A stretch of DNA of 64,000 bases from an uncultured Shimia sp. (GCF_947498095.1 NZ_CANMJE010000001.1:248001-312000); one strand, 5' to 3'; shown: positions 39,753 through 49,773, counted from the stretch's first letter. Program-made: numbers and translations. Notes: generated from the sequence alone by a model not told the origin.

Positions 39753-40475
39753 TCAATCCTCGAAACAAGACGCGCGCCCATCACGGCGGATGGTTTCCGC
39801 TCCGTCGACGATCCGAGCGGCCTTTCGCCGAATAGCCGCGGATGGTTTCGAAGCCGAGCGCGATTTGGGGGCTGGCAGGATTGCTGCCAGTCGTGCGGCC
39901 TGCACGGCACTCAGATCTTCGGGACCTACACCAAAATAGTGGCGACTGGCGGCTTCCACGCCAAACACACCTTCATCGAATTCGGCAATGTTGACATAGA
40001 CTTCTAGAATTCGACGTTTCGACCATGCGATTTCCACCACTGGCGTCAGCAAAGCCTCCAACGCTTTGCGCACCCAACTGCGTCCTTGCCACAGGTAGAC
40101 ATTCTTGACCGTTTGCTGACTGAGCGTAGACGCACCGCGAGACCCACCGTCTTCCATCGCGTCCCGGATGGCTTTGATGTCAAAACCCCAATGTTGGCAA
40201 AAGTTCGCATCTTCGGCAGCCACGACCGAACGCAACAGAATGGGCGCGACTTGTTCAATGGCAACCCACTCGCGGTCGATCTGGCCCAAACGGCGCTTTT
40301 CCGAAAGCATTGTCCAGGTAATGGGCGGATTGACCACCGCAAAGATCAGAACGGCAAAGATTGTCAGCGACACGACCCACACCGCTCCGCGACGAACAAA
40401 GCGACGGACACGCAGCCACTGGCGCCGCATCAGGCTGGGTTCAGCCTTGGTTTTTTTTGTCTTTTTCTTTGCCAT
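39753..40475 (-). CDS. mtgA: Monofunctional peptidoglycan transglycosylase
   Basis: This 240-residue membrane-anchored glycosyltransferase (GT51) polymerises lipid II into glycan strands in the periplasm. A Lys-rich cytoplasmic tail is followed by a membrane segment at about 32-50. VAAEDANFCQHWGFD near 85-99 holds the catalytic Glu, and GASTLSQQTVKN and RRILEVYVNIAEFDEGVFG are further GT51 motifs. No penicillin-binding domain follows, so it is MtgA and not a class A PBP. Confidence 0.94.
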   Translation of the reverse strand: MAKKKTKKTKAEPSLMRRQWLRVRRFVRRGAVWVVSLTIFAVLIFAVVNPPITWTMLSEKRRLGQIDREWVAIEQVAPILLRSVVAAEDANFCQHWGFDIKAIRDAMEDGGSRGASTLSQQTVKNVYLWQGRSWVRKALEALLTPVVEIAWSKRRILEVYVNIAEFDEGVFGVEAASRHYFGVGPEDLSAVQAARLAAILPAPKSRSASKPSAAIRRKAARIVDGAETIRRDGRASCFED

Positions 40476-40542
40476 GACTCATTCCTGCCGTCCCCAAGGG
40501 CCTAATGGGTTGGTTCATTTCAATCAACCGTGGTGACAAAGG

Positions 40543-40576
40543 AAAAGCCCCACAAGCAAACACCTGCGGGGCTTTT
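40543..40576 (-). terminator. Intrinsic terminator of gltB
   Basis: Read leftward, AAAAGCCCC and GGGGCTTTT form a 9-bp stem with a 16-nt loop, ending in TTTTCCTTTG, 21 bp beyond the gltB stop. A good rho-independent terminator. Confidence 0.8.
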
Positions 40577-40596
40577 GAAACATGTGCTTTCTCTGA

Positions 40597-43500
40597 TCAC
40601 TCTGCCGGAACTGCAGCTTCTTCTTCACTGAGTGGTGCCGGAATGTGAACGAGCATTTCCTTTGGGCAAACCTGAAGGAAATTGGCTTTCTCGATATCCC
40701 AGTGCTGCAAAATATCCGCGGCCTTGCGGCTGCCGGTTTCTTCCAGGTGGCGTTCGATCAAACCTTTCAGCTGGTCTTCCCAATGGGCAACCGTCACCGG
40801 ACATGTCACCAGGGTTTCCATGTTCATGACGCTCTCGGCCTTGCCCTCTGGATCATAGAGATATGCCATGCCACCAGTCATACCTGCGCCAAAGTTGGCT
40901 CCGATGGTCCCAAGGATTACGGCAACGCCTCCGGTCATGTATTCACACCCGCAGGCGCCACAGCCTTCGATCACGACCTTGGCGCCCGAGTTCCGCACCG
41001 CAAACCGTTCACCCGCACGCCCAGCGGCGAACAAGTAACCGTCTGTGGCGCCGTAGAGGACCGTGTTGCCAATGATTGTGTTCTCAGAGGCATCCAGAGG
41101 CGACGACATGGGTGGACGAACGACGACTGTGCCGCCCGACAAACCTTTGGCCACATAGTCATTGGCGTCGCCCGATACTTCGATCTTAAGGCCAGGTGCC
41201 GCAAAGGCCCCCAGAGACTGACCCGCACTGCCGGTAAGCTTGACCGTCAGGTGATCGTCTTGCAGCGCATTGCGCATGCCAAAGTTGCGAACAATATGCG
41301 ACGAGGTGCGCGTGCCCACGGTCCGGTGCGTGTTTTGCACCGCATAGGACAGCTGCATTTTTTCGCCATCCTCAAGGAAGCGGGCCGCGTCGCGCACGAT
41401 CTCGGCGTCCAGTGTATCTGGCACAACGTTGCGGCCTTTGTCGCGGTTGTAAACGATCTCGGACGCGCCATCGACGGTGATCAGCAGCGGGTTCAGGTCC
41501 AGATCGTCCAGATGCGCCGAGCCACGCGAAACCTGCGCAAGCAGATCGGCGCGACCAATGACATCTTCCAAGCTGCGCGCACCGATTGAGGCGAGGATTT
41601 CCCGCACTTCTTGCGCATAGAAGGTGATGAGGTTCACAACCTTGTCTGCCGAGCCGGTGTACTTGGCGCGCAGCTCAGGATCCTGAGTACAGACGCCTAC
41701 CGGACAGGTGTTGCTCTGGCACTGACGCACCATGATACAGCCCATCGCGATCAGCGCGGCGGTGCCGATACCGTATTCTTCGGCGCCCAGCATCGCGGCC
41801 ATGACAATGTCGCGGCCGGTGCGCAAGCCGCCATCGGTTCGCAGTGTCACACGTTCGCGCAGGTTGTTCATGGCGAGAACCTGATGCGCCTCGGTCAGGC
41901 CCATCTCCCACGGCAGGCCGGCGTATTTGATCGAGGTTGCGGGCGAGGCACCCGTGCCACCATTGTGGCCCGAGATCAGGATGATATCCGCCTTTGCCTT
42001 GGCCACACCGGCGGCAATCGTGCCAACGCCCGAGGACGCCACCAGTTTTACCGTCACCTTACAGCGCGGGTTAATCTGCTTCAGGTCATAGATCAGCTGC
42101 GCGAGGTCTTCGATCGAATAGATATCGTGGTGCGGCGGAGGTGAGATCAGAGTCACGCCTTTGGTCGAGTGACGCAGGCGCGCGATCAGGTCGGTGACCT
42201 TCATGCCCGGCAGTTGACCACCTTCACCCGGTTTCGCACCCTGTGCGACCTTGATTTCCAGCTCTTCACACTGGTTCAGGTATTCAGCCGTCACACCGAA
42301 GCGACCCGAAGCCACCTGCTTGATCTTGGCCGAGGGGTTGTCACCGTTTGGTTCAGGCACGAAGTGTGCCGGATCTTCGCCGCCTTCACCCGAATCCGAC
42401 TTGGCTCCGATGCGGTTCATCGCGACGTTCAGCGTTTTATGCGCCTCGGGGCTAAGTGCGCCCAAAGACATGCCCGGCGTCACGAAGCGTTTGCGGATCG
42501 CGGTGATCGACTCGACCTCTTCAATCGGGATCGCCTTGCCCATTGGCTTGATGTCCAAGAGGTCGCGCAAATGGATTGGTGGGTTCGACCGCATCTTGGC
42601 CGAATACAGTTTCCACAATTCGTAAGACGCACGATCACAGGCCGCCTGCATCATGTGCATGGTCTGCGCACCCCACGCATGGGTTTCCCCAGACTTACGC
42701 GCCTTATAAAAGCCGCCAATAGGCAAAACGTCTTGCCCGCTCAGCCAGCCTTTGGCGTGCACTTCTGCCGCTTTGGTTTGAATACCGCTAACACCGATGC
42801 CCGAAATACGGCTGGTCATGCCGGGGAAGTACTCGGCGCACATGGCGCGGCTCAGACCCACGGCCTCAAAGTTCAGACCGCCGCGATAGGACGAAATCAC
42901 CGAGATGCCCATTTTGGCCATGATCTTCAAAAGACCCTGATCAATTGCTTCGCGATACCGTGCAATAGCCGTGGTCAGATCTGTGTCCAGAAGCCCGCGC
43001 TCAATACGGTCGGCCAGCGAGTCTTCGGCCAAATAGGCGTTGACCACTGTGGCGCCTGCACCGATCAGCACAGCGAAGTAGTGCGGATCGATACATTCCG
43101 CCGAGCGCACGTTCAGCGAACAGAAGGTCCGCAGTCCGTTGCGCACGAGGTGGCTGTGAACAGCGCTTGTCGCAAGGATCATTGGCATGGCTACACGATC
43201 TGCGCTCTGGCCTTCATCGCTCAAGATAATATGGCCAGCACCGGAACGCACGGCGTCTTCGGCTTCGGCCCGGATGCGCTCCAGACCAGCCTGAAGGGCT
43301 CCCGCACCTTCTGCGGCACCAAAGCTACAATCAATGCGCACAACCGTGTCGTCGAAAGCTTCCAGCAACTTTTCGAACTGAGTGTTGCCGACGAATGGGC
43401 TCTCGAGCATGACGATTTCGGTTTGGCTTCCGTCTTCGTCCAGAACGTTCTTAAGGTTCCCAAACCGCGTCTTCAGCGACATCACCCGATACTCACGCAG

Positions 43501-45135
43501 TGAGTCGATCGGAGGATTGGTTACCTGACTAAAGTTCTGGCGGAAGAAATGGCTAAGCGGACGATATTTGTTCGACAAAACCGCTGAGGGCGTGTCATCC
43601 CCCATCGAGGCCAGTGCTTCTTTGCCATCCTCAGCCATAGGCGCAAGGATTTGCTCTAGCTCTTCCATGGTGTAGCCGGCAGCAATTTGACGCTGACGCA
43701 GCTCTTCGCCTGAGAACATAGGTTTTTCTGAGGCGCTACCTAGCTGATCGGCCAGATCTCGGATCTTGCCAACCCACTCTCCATAGGGGCGGGCATTGGC
43801 CAGCTTATCTTTTAGTTCGGTGTCATGGTACAGCTTGCCCTCGGCCATATCGACGGCAATCATCTGACCTGGACCCAGAGCGCCCTTTTCAACAACTGTG
43901 GCTTCGTCTGTCGGCACCATTCCTGCCTCGGACCCTGCAATCAGAAGGTCATCCCCGGTGACCACATAACGCATGGGTCGCAGGCCATTGCGGTCCAGGC
44001 CCGCACAGACCCACCGACCGTCGGTCATGGCCAAGGCTGCGGGACCATCCCAAGGCTCCATTACCGAGTTGCAATAAGAGTACATGTCGCGCCAGGCCTG
44101 TGGCAGTTCCACCGCCTGTTTGGCCCAGCTTTCCGGGACCAACATGGTCTTGGCCATCGGCGCAGAACGACCGGCGCGCACCATCACTTCAAACACAGAA
44201 TCGAGCGCGGCCGAGTCTGACGATCCACCCTGCACGATGGGCTTGATGTCTTCGGCAAGCTCCCCAAAGAAAGAAGACGCCATGCGAATTTCGTGGCTCT
44301 TCATCCAGTTGAGGTTGCCCTTGAGCGTGTTGATCTCACCGTTATGGGCCAACATGCGGAAAGGTTGTGCCAGCCACCATTGCGGGAAGGTGTTGGTCGA
44401 ATAACGCTGATGATAAAGGGCAAAGGCCGACTCAAAGCGTTCGTCCTGAAGGTCGGGGTAGAACACGGCAACTTGCTCGGCCAGCATCATACCCTTGTAA
44501 ATGATCGATCGGCACGACAGCGACGCGATGTACATATCGCGAATGTTCGCCGCCAAAGCCGCTTTTTCGATGCGGCGGCGGATTACATACAGTTCGCGCT
44601 CAAAAGTCTCTTCGTCGACACCCTTTGCGTTCGAGATCAGGATCTGCTCAATCTCAGGACGGGTCGCATTGGCCTTTTCACCCAGACAGGTCACATCCAC
44701 GGGAACGTGGCGCCATCCGTAGATGCTGTAGCCCATGCGCAGCACTTCGGTCTCAACGATCGTCCGGCAGGCTTCCTGGGCGCCATGATCCGTGCGCGGC
44801 AGGAACACCTGACCAACCGCCATCAATTCGTCCAGACGCGGCTCGTGGCCCGTGCGACGGATCTGGTCATAAAAGAACTGTACCGGAATCTGTACGTGAA
44901 TACCCGCGCCATCGCCGGTTTTGCCGTCAGCGTCAACGGCACCCCGGTGCCAGATCGCCTTTAGCGCAGTAATGCCCGCTTCGACAACTTTTCGGCTGGG
45001 TTTGCCATCCAGAGAGACTACAAGGCCGACACCGCAAGACGAATGCTCTTCATCTTCGCTGTAAAGGCCATTTTCGGCCATCCAGTCACGCTTGGCTTGT
45101 TCTTCACGAACCCAATTTTCGTCGTATTGCGTCAT
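40597..45135 (-). CDS. gltB: Glutamate synthase (NADPH) large subunit
   Basis: This 1512-residue protein makes glutamate from glutamine and 2-oxoglutarate. A 33-residue propeptide precedes Cys34 in HSSCGVGLVV, the glutaminase nucleophile. The synthase core contains the FMN region and the 3Fe-4S loop VRQCQSNTCPVGVCTQ, and the C-terminal GXGXG beta-helix domain holds GAMTGG-type repeats. ATG 45135 with GGAGA upstream is chosen over the open frame to 45210. gltD is upstream on the same strand but a small secreted-protein gene lies between, so the two subunits need not be translated side by side. Large antisense frames over this gene are shadows. Confidence 0.97.
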   Translation of the reverse strand: MTQYDENWVREEQAKRDWMAENGLYSEDEEHSSCGVGLVVSLDGKPSRKVVEAGITALKAIWHRGAVDADGKTGDGAGIHVQIPVQFFYDQIRRTGHEPRLDELMAVGQVFLPRTDHGAQEACRTIVETEVLRMGYSIYGWRHVPVDVTCLGEKANATRPEIEQILISNAKGVDEETFERELYVIRRRIEKAALAANIRDMYIASLSCRSIIYKGMMLAEQVAVFYPDLQDERFESAFALYHQRYSTNTFPQWWLAQPFRMLAHNGEINTLKGNLNWMKSHEIRMASSFFGELAEDIKPIVQGGSSDSAALDSVFEVMVRAGRSAPMAKTMLVPESWAKQAVELPQAWRDMYSYCNSVMEPWDGPAALAMTDGRWVCAGLDRNGLRPMRYVVTGDDLLIAGSEAGMVPTDEATVVEKGALGPGQMIAVDMAEGKLYHDTELKDKLANARPYGEWVGKIRDLADQLGSASEKPMFSGEELRQRQIAAGYTMEELEQILAPMAEDGKEALASMGDDTPSAVLSNKYRPLSHFFRQNFSQVTNPPIDSLREYRVMSLKTRFGNLKNVLDEDGSQTEIVMLESPFVGNTQFEKLLEAFDDTVVRIDCSFGAAEGAGALQAGLERIRAEAEDAVRSGAGHIILSDEGQSADRVAMPMILATSAVHSHLVRNGLRTFCSLNVRSAECIDPHYFAVLIGAGATVVNAYLAEDSLADRIERGLLDTDLTTAIARYREAIDQGLLKIMAKMGISVISSYRGGLNFEAVGLSRAMCAEYFPGMTSRISGIGVSGIQTKAAEVHAKGWLSGQDVLPIGGFYKARKSGETHAWGAQTMHMMQAACDRASYELWKLYSAKMRSNPPIHLRDLLDIKPMGKAIPIEEVESITAIRKRFVTPGMSLGALSPEAHKTLNVAMNRIGAKSDSGEGGEDPAHFVPEPNGDNPSAKIKQVASGRFGVTAEYLNQCEELEIKVAQGAKPGEGGQLPGMKVTDLIARLRHSTKGVTLISPPPHHDIYSIEDLAQLIYDLKQINPRCKVTVKLVASSGVGTIAAGVAKAKADIILISGHNGGTGASPATSIKYAGLPWEMGLTEAHQVLAMNNLRERVTLRTDGGLRTGRDIVMAAMLGAEEYGIGTAALIAMGCIMVRQCQSNTCPVGVCTQDPELRAKYTGSADKVVNLITFYAQEVREILASIGARSLEDVIGRADLLAQVSRGSAHLDDLDLNPLLITVDGASEIVYNRDKGRNVVPDTLDAEIVRDAARFLEDGEKMQLSYAVQNTHRTVGTRTSSHIVRNFGMRNALQDDHLTVKLTGSAGQSLGAFAAPGLKIEVSGDANDYVAKGLSGGTVVVRPPMSSPLDASENTIIGNTVLYGATDGYLFAAGRAGERFAVRNSGAKVVIEGCGACGCEYMTGGVAVILGTIGANFGAGMTGGMAYLYDPEGKAESVMNMETLVTCPVTVAHWEDQLKGLIERHLEETGSRKAADILQHWDIEKANFLQVCPKEMLVHIPAPLSEEEAAVPAE

Positions 45136-45247
45136 TGACGGTCTCCTGTCCCGGTCAAGGGTATCTTCTAGGCGCATCTCAGGGGGTTTTCGATTTGCCC
45201 CGGCGCGCAAAATTCTCAGTTATTCTAAGTGCCCGAAAACCGGCATC

Positions 45248-45916
45248 CTACGATCCGCTACATCCTGGCAGAGGCTGGGTTGTCATGAACCCTGTTTCGT
45301 CTGGCCCGACAATCTTTGTCGGCGTCCATGCCAGCGTTTGAACTTTGCCGAATTGCTCCACATCAACTTGGCCTTCGATAAGCAGTGATGCATCTGGGGC
45401 GGCAAGCACTTGGAAAGACCAAAGCGACACAACGCCATTCTTGCGTACCGTCATGTCCCGCACCAAAGTGCCTACACGATAGGTTTCGCCACTGATCTGG
45501 ACCTCTTCGTCGCCGAAACGCAGTTCTGACTTCAGGTCAACCATGTTGCCTTTGAGCACGCCGGTCGAAAACGCCATCTCGCGCGTACCCAGACTCTCAC
45601 CAGTTTCAAGCGCCTGCGTCAGCGATGCTTCGGGCGCGCTGCCCTCCACCACCGAAGCGTCTGTACGGCCACCCTCGGCCTGATACCGCAGCAAGTCCCA
45701 ATCGGGGCCGAAATAATGACTGTCGCTCAGTTTTCCATTCTCGTAGCTGTGCACTTCAACCACGGATCCACAGCGCACGTAATTTGAGACCATGCAACTT
45801 TCTCGGTGAATGGTGACCATGGCCTCGCAGTTGGCCGGAACTGTCTGCACCTGAGCAAAGCTTGCGGTTCCAAGACAGGTCGCCAGAGCAGCACTCAACA
45901 ATTTATACTTGTTCAT
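45248..45916 (-). CDS. Small secreted protein of unknown function
   Basis: This 222-residue protein starts with a clear Sec signal peptide (LLSAALATCLGTASFA, cleavage near residue 21) and has four cysteines in the mature part (three in the first 30 residues after cleavage, one near the end), which suggests disulfides. It looks mostly beta, with no family that I recognise. It lies 68 bp after gltD and 112 bp before gltB on the same strand, which suggests it is transcribed with them. AAGGAAC-type RBS precedes the ATG. A link to nitrogen metabolism is only positional. Confidence 0.82.
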   Translation of the reverse strand: MNKYKLLSAALATCLGTASFAQVQTVPANCEAMVTIHRESCMVSNYVRCGSVVEVHSYENGKLSDSHYFGPDWDLLRYQAEGGRTDASVVEGSAPEASLTQALETGESLGTREMAFSTGVLKGNMVDLKSELRFGDEEVQISGETYRVGTLVRDMTVRKNGVVSLWSFQVLAAPDASLLIEGQVDVEQFGKVQTLAWTPTKIVGPDETGFMTTQPLPGCSGS

Positions 45917-45984
45917 GTTCTTGTTCCTTTCGCTGCGGGCTGGTTGGCACCTCTGTCCCGCGAACTCATGACGCCCAACTGGCT

Positions 45985-47418
45985 TTACTCTGCGGCCACG
46001 GAAGCCGAGGCATCAAAGCGCGCCATGATGGCGTCCGCACAATCGCGACCATCCTTGATTGCCCAAACAACCAGTGATGCGCCACGCACGATGTCTCCAA
46101 CAGCGTAAACGCCATCCATCTCAGTTTCGCCTGTCGTGAACTGGGCCTTGATGGTTCCCCAGCGGGTCACGGCCAGATCGGGCTGCTCCCACAGTCCCGG
46201 CAGGTCTTCGGGTTCAAAGCCCAGCGCCTTGATGACCAGATCAGCCTCTTCTACATAGTCCGCACCGTCGATAACTTCGGGCGACTGGCGACCAGACGCA
46301 TCTGGCTGACCCAGACGCATTCGCTGAACCATGACGCCAGAAACGGGATCACCTGCAAACCCTTTGGGCGCGGCGAGCCATTCAAAGACCACACCTTCTT
46401 CTTCGGCATTTTGCGTTTCACGCTGCGAGCCGGGCATATTGGCCCGGTCACGACGATAGAGACATTTTACGCTCTCTGCACCCTGACGGATCGCGGTCCG
46501 GACACAGTCCATCGCCGTATCACCGCCACCAATGACCACAACTTTTTTGCCATCGGCATTGAGTTCACCGCTATCAAACTCGGGAACTGAATCACCAAAG
46601 CTGCGGCGGTTAGAGCACGTCAGATAATCAATCGCTTTTACGATACCCGCCGCCCCTGCGCCCGGTCCGGCCAGTTCACGCGATTTGTAAACACCGGTTG
46701 CGATGATGACAGCGTCATGCGCATTGCGAATGTCGTCGAACGAGATGTCTGTGCCGACACGGCAGTTCATCTTGAAGGTCACACCGCCCTGTTCAAGCTG
46801 TTCGTTGCGACGCATCACGATGTCTTTTTCCAGTTTGAACCCGGGAATACCATAGGTCAGCAATCCACCCGAACGATCATGGGCGTCATAAACAGTGACC
46901 TGAACCCCTGCGCGGCGCAGGCGATCAGCTGCCGCCAAGCCACCGGGGCCGGCACCGATAATGCCTACGCTTTCCGTGCGCTCCTGCATTGGGGTGATCG
47001 GCTTGACCCAACCTTTTTCCCAAGCGGTGTCCGTGATGTATTTCTCGACCGATCCGATCGTCACTGTACCGTGGCCGGACTGTTCGATGACGCAATTGCC
47101 TTCGCACAGACGGTCCTGCGGGCAAATGCGGCCACAGATCTCAGGGAAGGTATTGGTCGCCTGGCTGATCGCATAGGCCTCTTCCAGTCGACCAGTGGCC
47201 GTCATGCGCAACCAATCCGGAATGTTGTTGTGCAACGGACAGTGGGATTGGCAATAAGGCACGCCACATTGCGAACAGCGGCTGGACTGTTCTTCTGCCT
47301 TGGCCTCGGCATACTCTGCATAGATTTCGTTGAAATCCTCTTTCCGAGTATTCGCGTCACGCTTTGTGGGCATGTCACGGTCTACGGTTACGAATTTCAG
47401 CATCGGTTGCTTAGCCAC
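45985..47418 (-). CDS. gltD: Glutamate synthase (NADPH) small subunit
   Basis: This 477-residue flavoprotein passes electrons from NADPH to GltB. Cysteines for 4Fe-4S clusters appear in CSQCGVPYCQSHCP and CGRICPQDRLCEGNC; FAD-binding GAGPGGLAAADRLRRAG and NAD(P)-binding GGGDTAMDC follow. Length is standard. It is first in the gltD - secreted protein - gltB series, transcribed from the 221-bp region shared with divergent uppP. Confidence 0.96.
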   Translation of the reverse strand: MAKQPMLKFVTVDRDMPTKRDANTRKEDFNEIYAEYAEAKAEEQSSRCSQCGVPYCQSHCPLHNNIPDWLRMTATGRLEEAYAISQATNTFPEICGRICPQDRLCEGNCVIEQSGHGTVTIGSVEKYITDTAWEKGWVKPITPMQERTESVGIIGAGPGGLAAADRLRRAGVQVTVYDAHDRSGGLLTYGIPGFKLEKDIVMRRNEQLEQGGVTFKMNCRVGTDISFDDIRNAHDAVIIATGVYKSRELAGPGAGAAGIVKAIDYLTCSNRRSFGDSVPEFDSGELNADGKKVVVIGGGDTAMDCVRTAIRQGAESVKCLYRRDRANMPGSQRETQNAEEEGVVFEWLAAPKGFAGDPVSGVMVQRMRLGQPDASGRQSPEVIDGADYVEEADLVIKALGFEPEDLPGLWEQPDLAVTRWGTIKAQFTTGETEMDGVYAVGDIVRGASLVVWAIKDGRDCADAIMARFDASASVAAE

Positions 47419-47513
47419 GGCGGCTGCCTCCTGTATTTCGTCAGTGCGCCGTGTTTAAGCAAAGTTGAAAGGAGATAAAAGTCAATTGTGCTGACCTATT
47501 AATGAAAAAATGA

Positions 47514-47547
47514 GAGGCTGAGGCGAGAAACTTTGATACTCGGCCTC
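47514..47547. promoter_or_regulatory. Dyads in the gltD-uppP divergent region
   Basis: GAGGCTGAG (47514-47522) and CTCGGCCTC (47539-47547) are complementary at 8 of 9 positions. A second perfect dyad, TCCGA-T-TCGGA, lies at 47557-47567. Both are in the only space available for the promoters of gltD and uppP, so regulator binding is possible; no known motif (for example NtrC) is recognised. Confidence 0.3.
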
Positions 47548-47639
47548 AAAATTAAATCCGATTCGGACCTAAATCTGGCCTTTCCTTATATTTCCAGCGC
47601 CTTATAGGTTGTGTGGCAAAGGCAAAGAGACATGAGCAG

Positions 47640-48443
47640 ATGAGCTTCCTCCACATATTGATGATCGCAATCATTCAGGGAATCACCGAATTCCTGCCTG
47701 TCAGCTCATCCGGGCACCTGATTCTCTTGCCGAATCTTACAGGCCTTCAGGACCAAGGCCTTGCCATTGACGTGGCCGTGCACGTCGGGACGCTCGGGGC
47801 CGTTGTTTTGTTTTTCTGGCGCGATGTGCGGCTTGCCCTGGGCGGTCTGCCACGTGCAATGACTGGCCGGATCGACACACCCGGCAGTCGGTTGGCCGCT
47901 CTGCTTATTGTCTCAACAATTCCAGTTGTGATCGTCGGGTTCATCCTGAACATCACGGGTCTGACCGCTGCCATGCGCTCTCTGACCCTGATTGGCTGGA
48001 CAATGCTCGGGTTTGGTATCGTGCTTTGGATAACGGACCAAAAGGGAAGCTCGGACAAGTCCGCCGAGGACTGGTCGTGGCGCGATGCGGTCCTGATGGG
48101 GCTGGCCCAAGCCGTGGCTCTGATCCCGGGCACCTCTCGTTCTGGCATCACCATCACTGCAGCGCGGGCCTTGGGGTACGAACGAACCGGTGCCGCAAAA
48201 CTTGCCATGCTGATGTCGATTCCAACCATTGCCGCAAGCGGTGTTCTTCTTGGCATTGAGGTCGCCGGACAGGCGGATATGCAAACTGCGCGCGATGGCG
48301 CCATTGCTGCCCTGATATCGTTTGTCGCTGCATTGTTTGCTCTGGGTCTTATGATGCGGCTGCTGCGTTCAGTCAGCTTCACGCCCTATGTGTTTTATCG
48401 CATCTTACTGGGGATCACCCTGTTGACCATCGCATATAGTTAA
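47640..48443 (+). CDS. uppP: Undecaprenyl-diphosphatase
   Basis: This 267-residue integral membrane enzyme (BacA/UppP) dephosphorylates undecaprenyl diphosphate so that the carrier lipid can be reused for peptidoglycan. GITEFLPVSSSGH at 14-26 with Glu17 and PGTSRSG at 162-168 with Arg166 are the catalytic motifs, and hydrophobic segments fill the rest. I chose ATG 47640 (MSFLHILMIA) over GTG 47613. Overproduction is known to give bacitracin resistance. It is divergent from gltD. Confidence 0.95.
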   Translation: MSFLHILMIAIIQGITEFLPVSSSGHLILLPNLTGLQDQGLAIDVAVHVGTLGAVVLFFWRDVRLALGGLPRAMTGRIDTPGSRLAALLIVSTIPVVIVGFILNITGLTAAMRSLTLIGWTMLGFGIVLWITDQKGSSDKSAEDWSWRDAVLMGLAQAVALIPGTSRSGITITAARALGYERTGAAKLAMLMSIPTIAASGVLLGIEVAGQADMQTARDGAIAALISFVAALFALGLMMRLLRSVSFTPYVFYRILLGITLLTIAYS

Positions 48444-48469
48444 GGCGCGCACATTGCTGCGCACGCCTT
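48442..48469. terminator. Hairpin between uppP and the convergent NDUFA9-like gene
   Basis: AAGGCG and CGCCTT pair around an inner CGCA/TGCG stem with a 2-nt bulge. It overlaps the uppP stop and precedes AAAAATTAG. Probably a shared terminator, though without a proper T run. Confidence 0.5.
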
Positions 48470-48494
48470 AAAAATTAGTCAGTCTTGGCCGCCC

Positions 48495-49475
48495 TCAGAT
48501 CTTGAGGTTCTTGGCCGAGTTCTTGATGTCATCGAATTGGCCTGTTGGGCGATAGCGCCACAAGTAATCCGGCAGGATCGCTTCTGTGCTCGTGGCCCGA
48601 ATACCCAGATCAGCCAGAGTTTTGGCATCTTCGGCAACGACATTATCTTCTTGCAGCAACTTAACCTGATCGCGGGTCAGAACCTTGTTCTCGATCAGCC
48701 CCATCAGGATGCTCTGTGTCAGATCACAGCCAAAGGCCATGATGCGGGCAACCCAGAACGGCAGATTGATAACGATGCGCTTGCGATAAATCACCTCGAG
48801 CATTTCATCCACGAATTCGCGCAAAGTGCCTGCATCAGGTCCACCAAGTTCAAAAACACCCGAAGCTTCGCCCTTGATGCCCTTGACCGCGGCGGCGGCA
48901 ACATCATCGACAAACACGGGCTGAAAACGGGTTTCGCCGCCAACAATTGGCAGCACCGGACCCAGTCGAGCCATTGAGGCGAACCGGTTAAAGAACCCAT
49001 CATCCTGTCCAAAAATCACCGACGGACGCAGGATCATCGCGCCGGGCATATGTGCCAGAACGGCCGCTTCACCTTCGGCTTTGGACTGCGCGTATTCGCT
49101 TTCTGAGTCGGCATCAGCTCCAATGGCGGATACATGCACCATCGAGGTCACGCCGTTTTCCGCAGCCAGACGCGCAATCCGCCCAGCACCTTCGGCCTGA
49201 ACAGCGTCAAACGTGTTCTTGCGATGCTCGCCCAAGATCCCAACGCAATTCACAACCGCATCCGCACCTTGCAAAGCGGCAGCAACCGAAGCGTCGTCGC
49301 GAACGTTGCAAGGGAAGGGTTCAACCTGGCCAACCGTGCCATAGGGTTTAACGAACAGCGCCTCATTGGGGCGACGGACGGCCACGCGCACGCGCCATCC
49401 CTCTTTCGCCATACGGCGCGCAATGTAACGCCCTACAAATCCTGAACCGCCATAGATCGTAACGAGTTTCGACAT
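48495..49475 (-). CDS. NAD(P)-dependent epimerase-like protein, complex I NDUFA9 type
   Basis: This 326-residue short-chain dehydrogenase/reductase-fold protein has the nucleotide loop GGSGFVGRY at 9-17 and the stretches [14 protein letters not shown] and [18 protein letters not shown], which resemble the NDUFA9 accessory subunit of NADH:ubiquinone oxidoreductase found in alphaproteobacteria and mitochondria. The catalytic Tyr-x-x-x-Lys appears as YAQSK. It may be a structural complex I subunit or a true dehydrogenase; the first is favoured. Upstream lies a copy of the GAGAGTATT element. Confidence 0.85.
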   Translation of the reverse strand: MSKLVTIYGGSGFVGRYIARRMAKEGWRVRVAVRRPNEALFVKPYGTVGQVEPFPCNVRDDASVAAALQGADAVVNCVGILGEHRKNTFDAVQAEGAGRIARLAAENGVTSMVHVSAIGADADSESEYAQSKAEGEAAVLAHMPGAMILRPSVIFGQDDGFFNRFASMARLGPVLPIVGGETRFQPVFVDDVAAAAVKGIKGEASGVFELGGPDAGTLREFVDEMLEVIYRKRIVINLPFWVARIMAFGCDLTQSILMGLIENKVLTRDQVKLLQEDNVVAEDAKTLADLGIRATSTEAILPDYLWRYRPTGQFDDIKNSAKNLKI

Positions 49476-49503
49476 CGGGGCCTCCGCTGACTAAATCACT
49501 TAG

Positions 49504-49529
49504 CTTGGAATACTCTCCGTCGGCCTGCG
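49504..49529 (-). repeat. Intergenic element related to that at 3182-3212, copy 2
   Basis: Read leftward the sequence is CCGCAGGCCGACGGAGAGTATTCC, sharing GCC-hairpin plus GAGAGTATT with the copy near 3190. It lies about 30 bp upstream of the NDUFA9-like gene, as copy 1 lies just upstream of the deacetylase gene. Confidence 0.3.
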
Positions 49530-49639
49530 GAACAAGGTCGAAAGCATGGCCGCGACAAGAATGCACGCGAATATCCAGCGGTGTCATGATCGCTTTGGTG
49601 ATCACATTTGGAATTTCGGAAGATTCTGCGGAATCTCCG

Positions 49640-49668
49640 TTGACAGTGCCGCGCCACAGGTCTAAACG
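49640..49668 (+). promoter_or_regulatory. Candidate tRNA-Leu promoter
   Basis: TTGACA at 49640-49645, 17 bp, then TAAACG at 49663-49668 (TCTAAA two bases upstream is an alternative -10). The tRNA starts 18 bp further on, a normal distance. Confidence 0.5.
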
Positions 49669-49686
49669 CCTGCCTCACCAACCCGT

Positions 49687-49773
49687 GCCCAGATGGCGGA
49701 ATTGGTAGACGCGCTAGCTTCAGGTGCTAGTGTCCGTATGGACGTGGAGGTTCGAGTCCTCTTCTGGGCACCA
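49687..49773 (+). tRNA. tRNA-Leu (anticodon CAG)
   Basis: An 87-nt tRNA folds by eye. The acceptor stem GCCCAGA (49687-49693) pairs with TCTGGGC (49763-49769), the anticodon stem CTAGC/GCTAG holds loop TTCAGGT with CAG at the centre, a long variable arm follows, and GGTTCGAGTCC gives the T arm. Discriminator A and an encoded CCA end the gene. The long variable arm and A73 fit a leucine tRNA reading CUG, which is a common leucine codon in the genes of this window. Confidence 0.96.

Noticed and set aside
42169-43503. 444-residue open frame on the plus strand
   Set aside because: It lies wholly antisense to gltB, which is conserved throughout; it has no RBS and no recognisable protein motifs. 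The same holds for 40645-41589.
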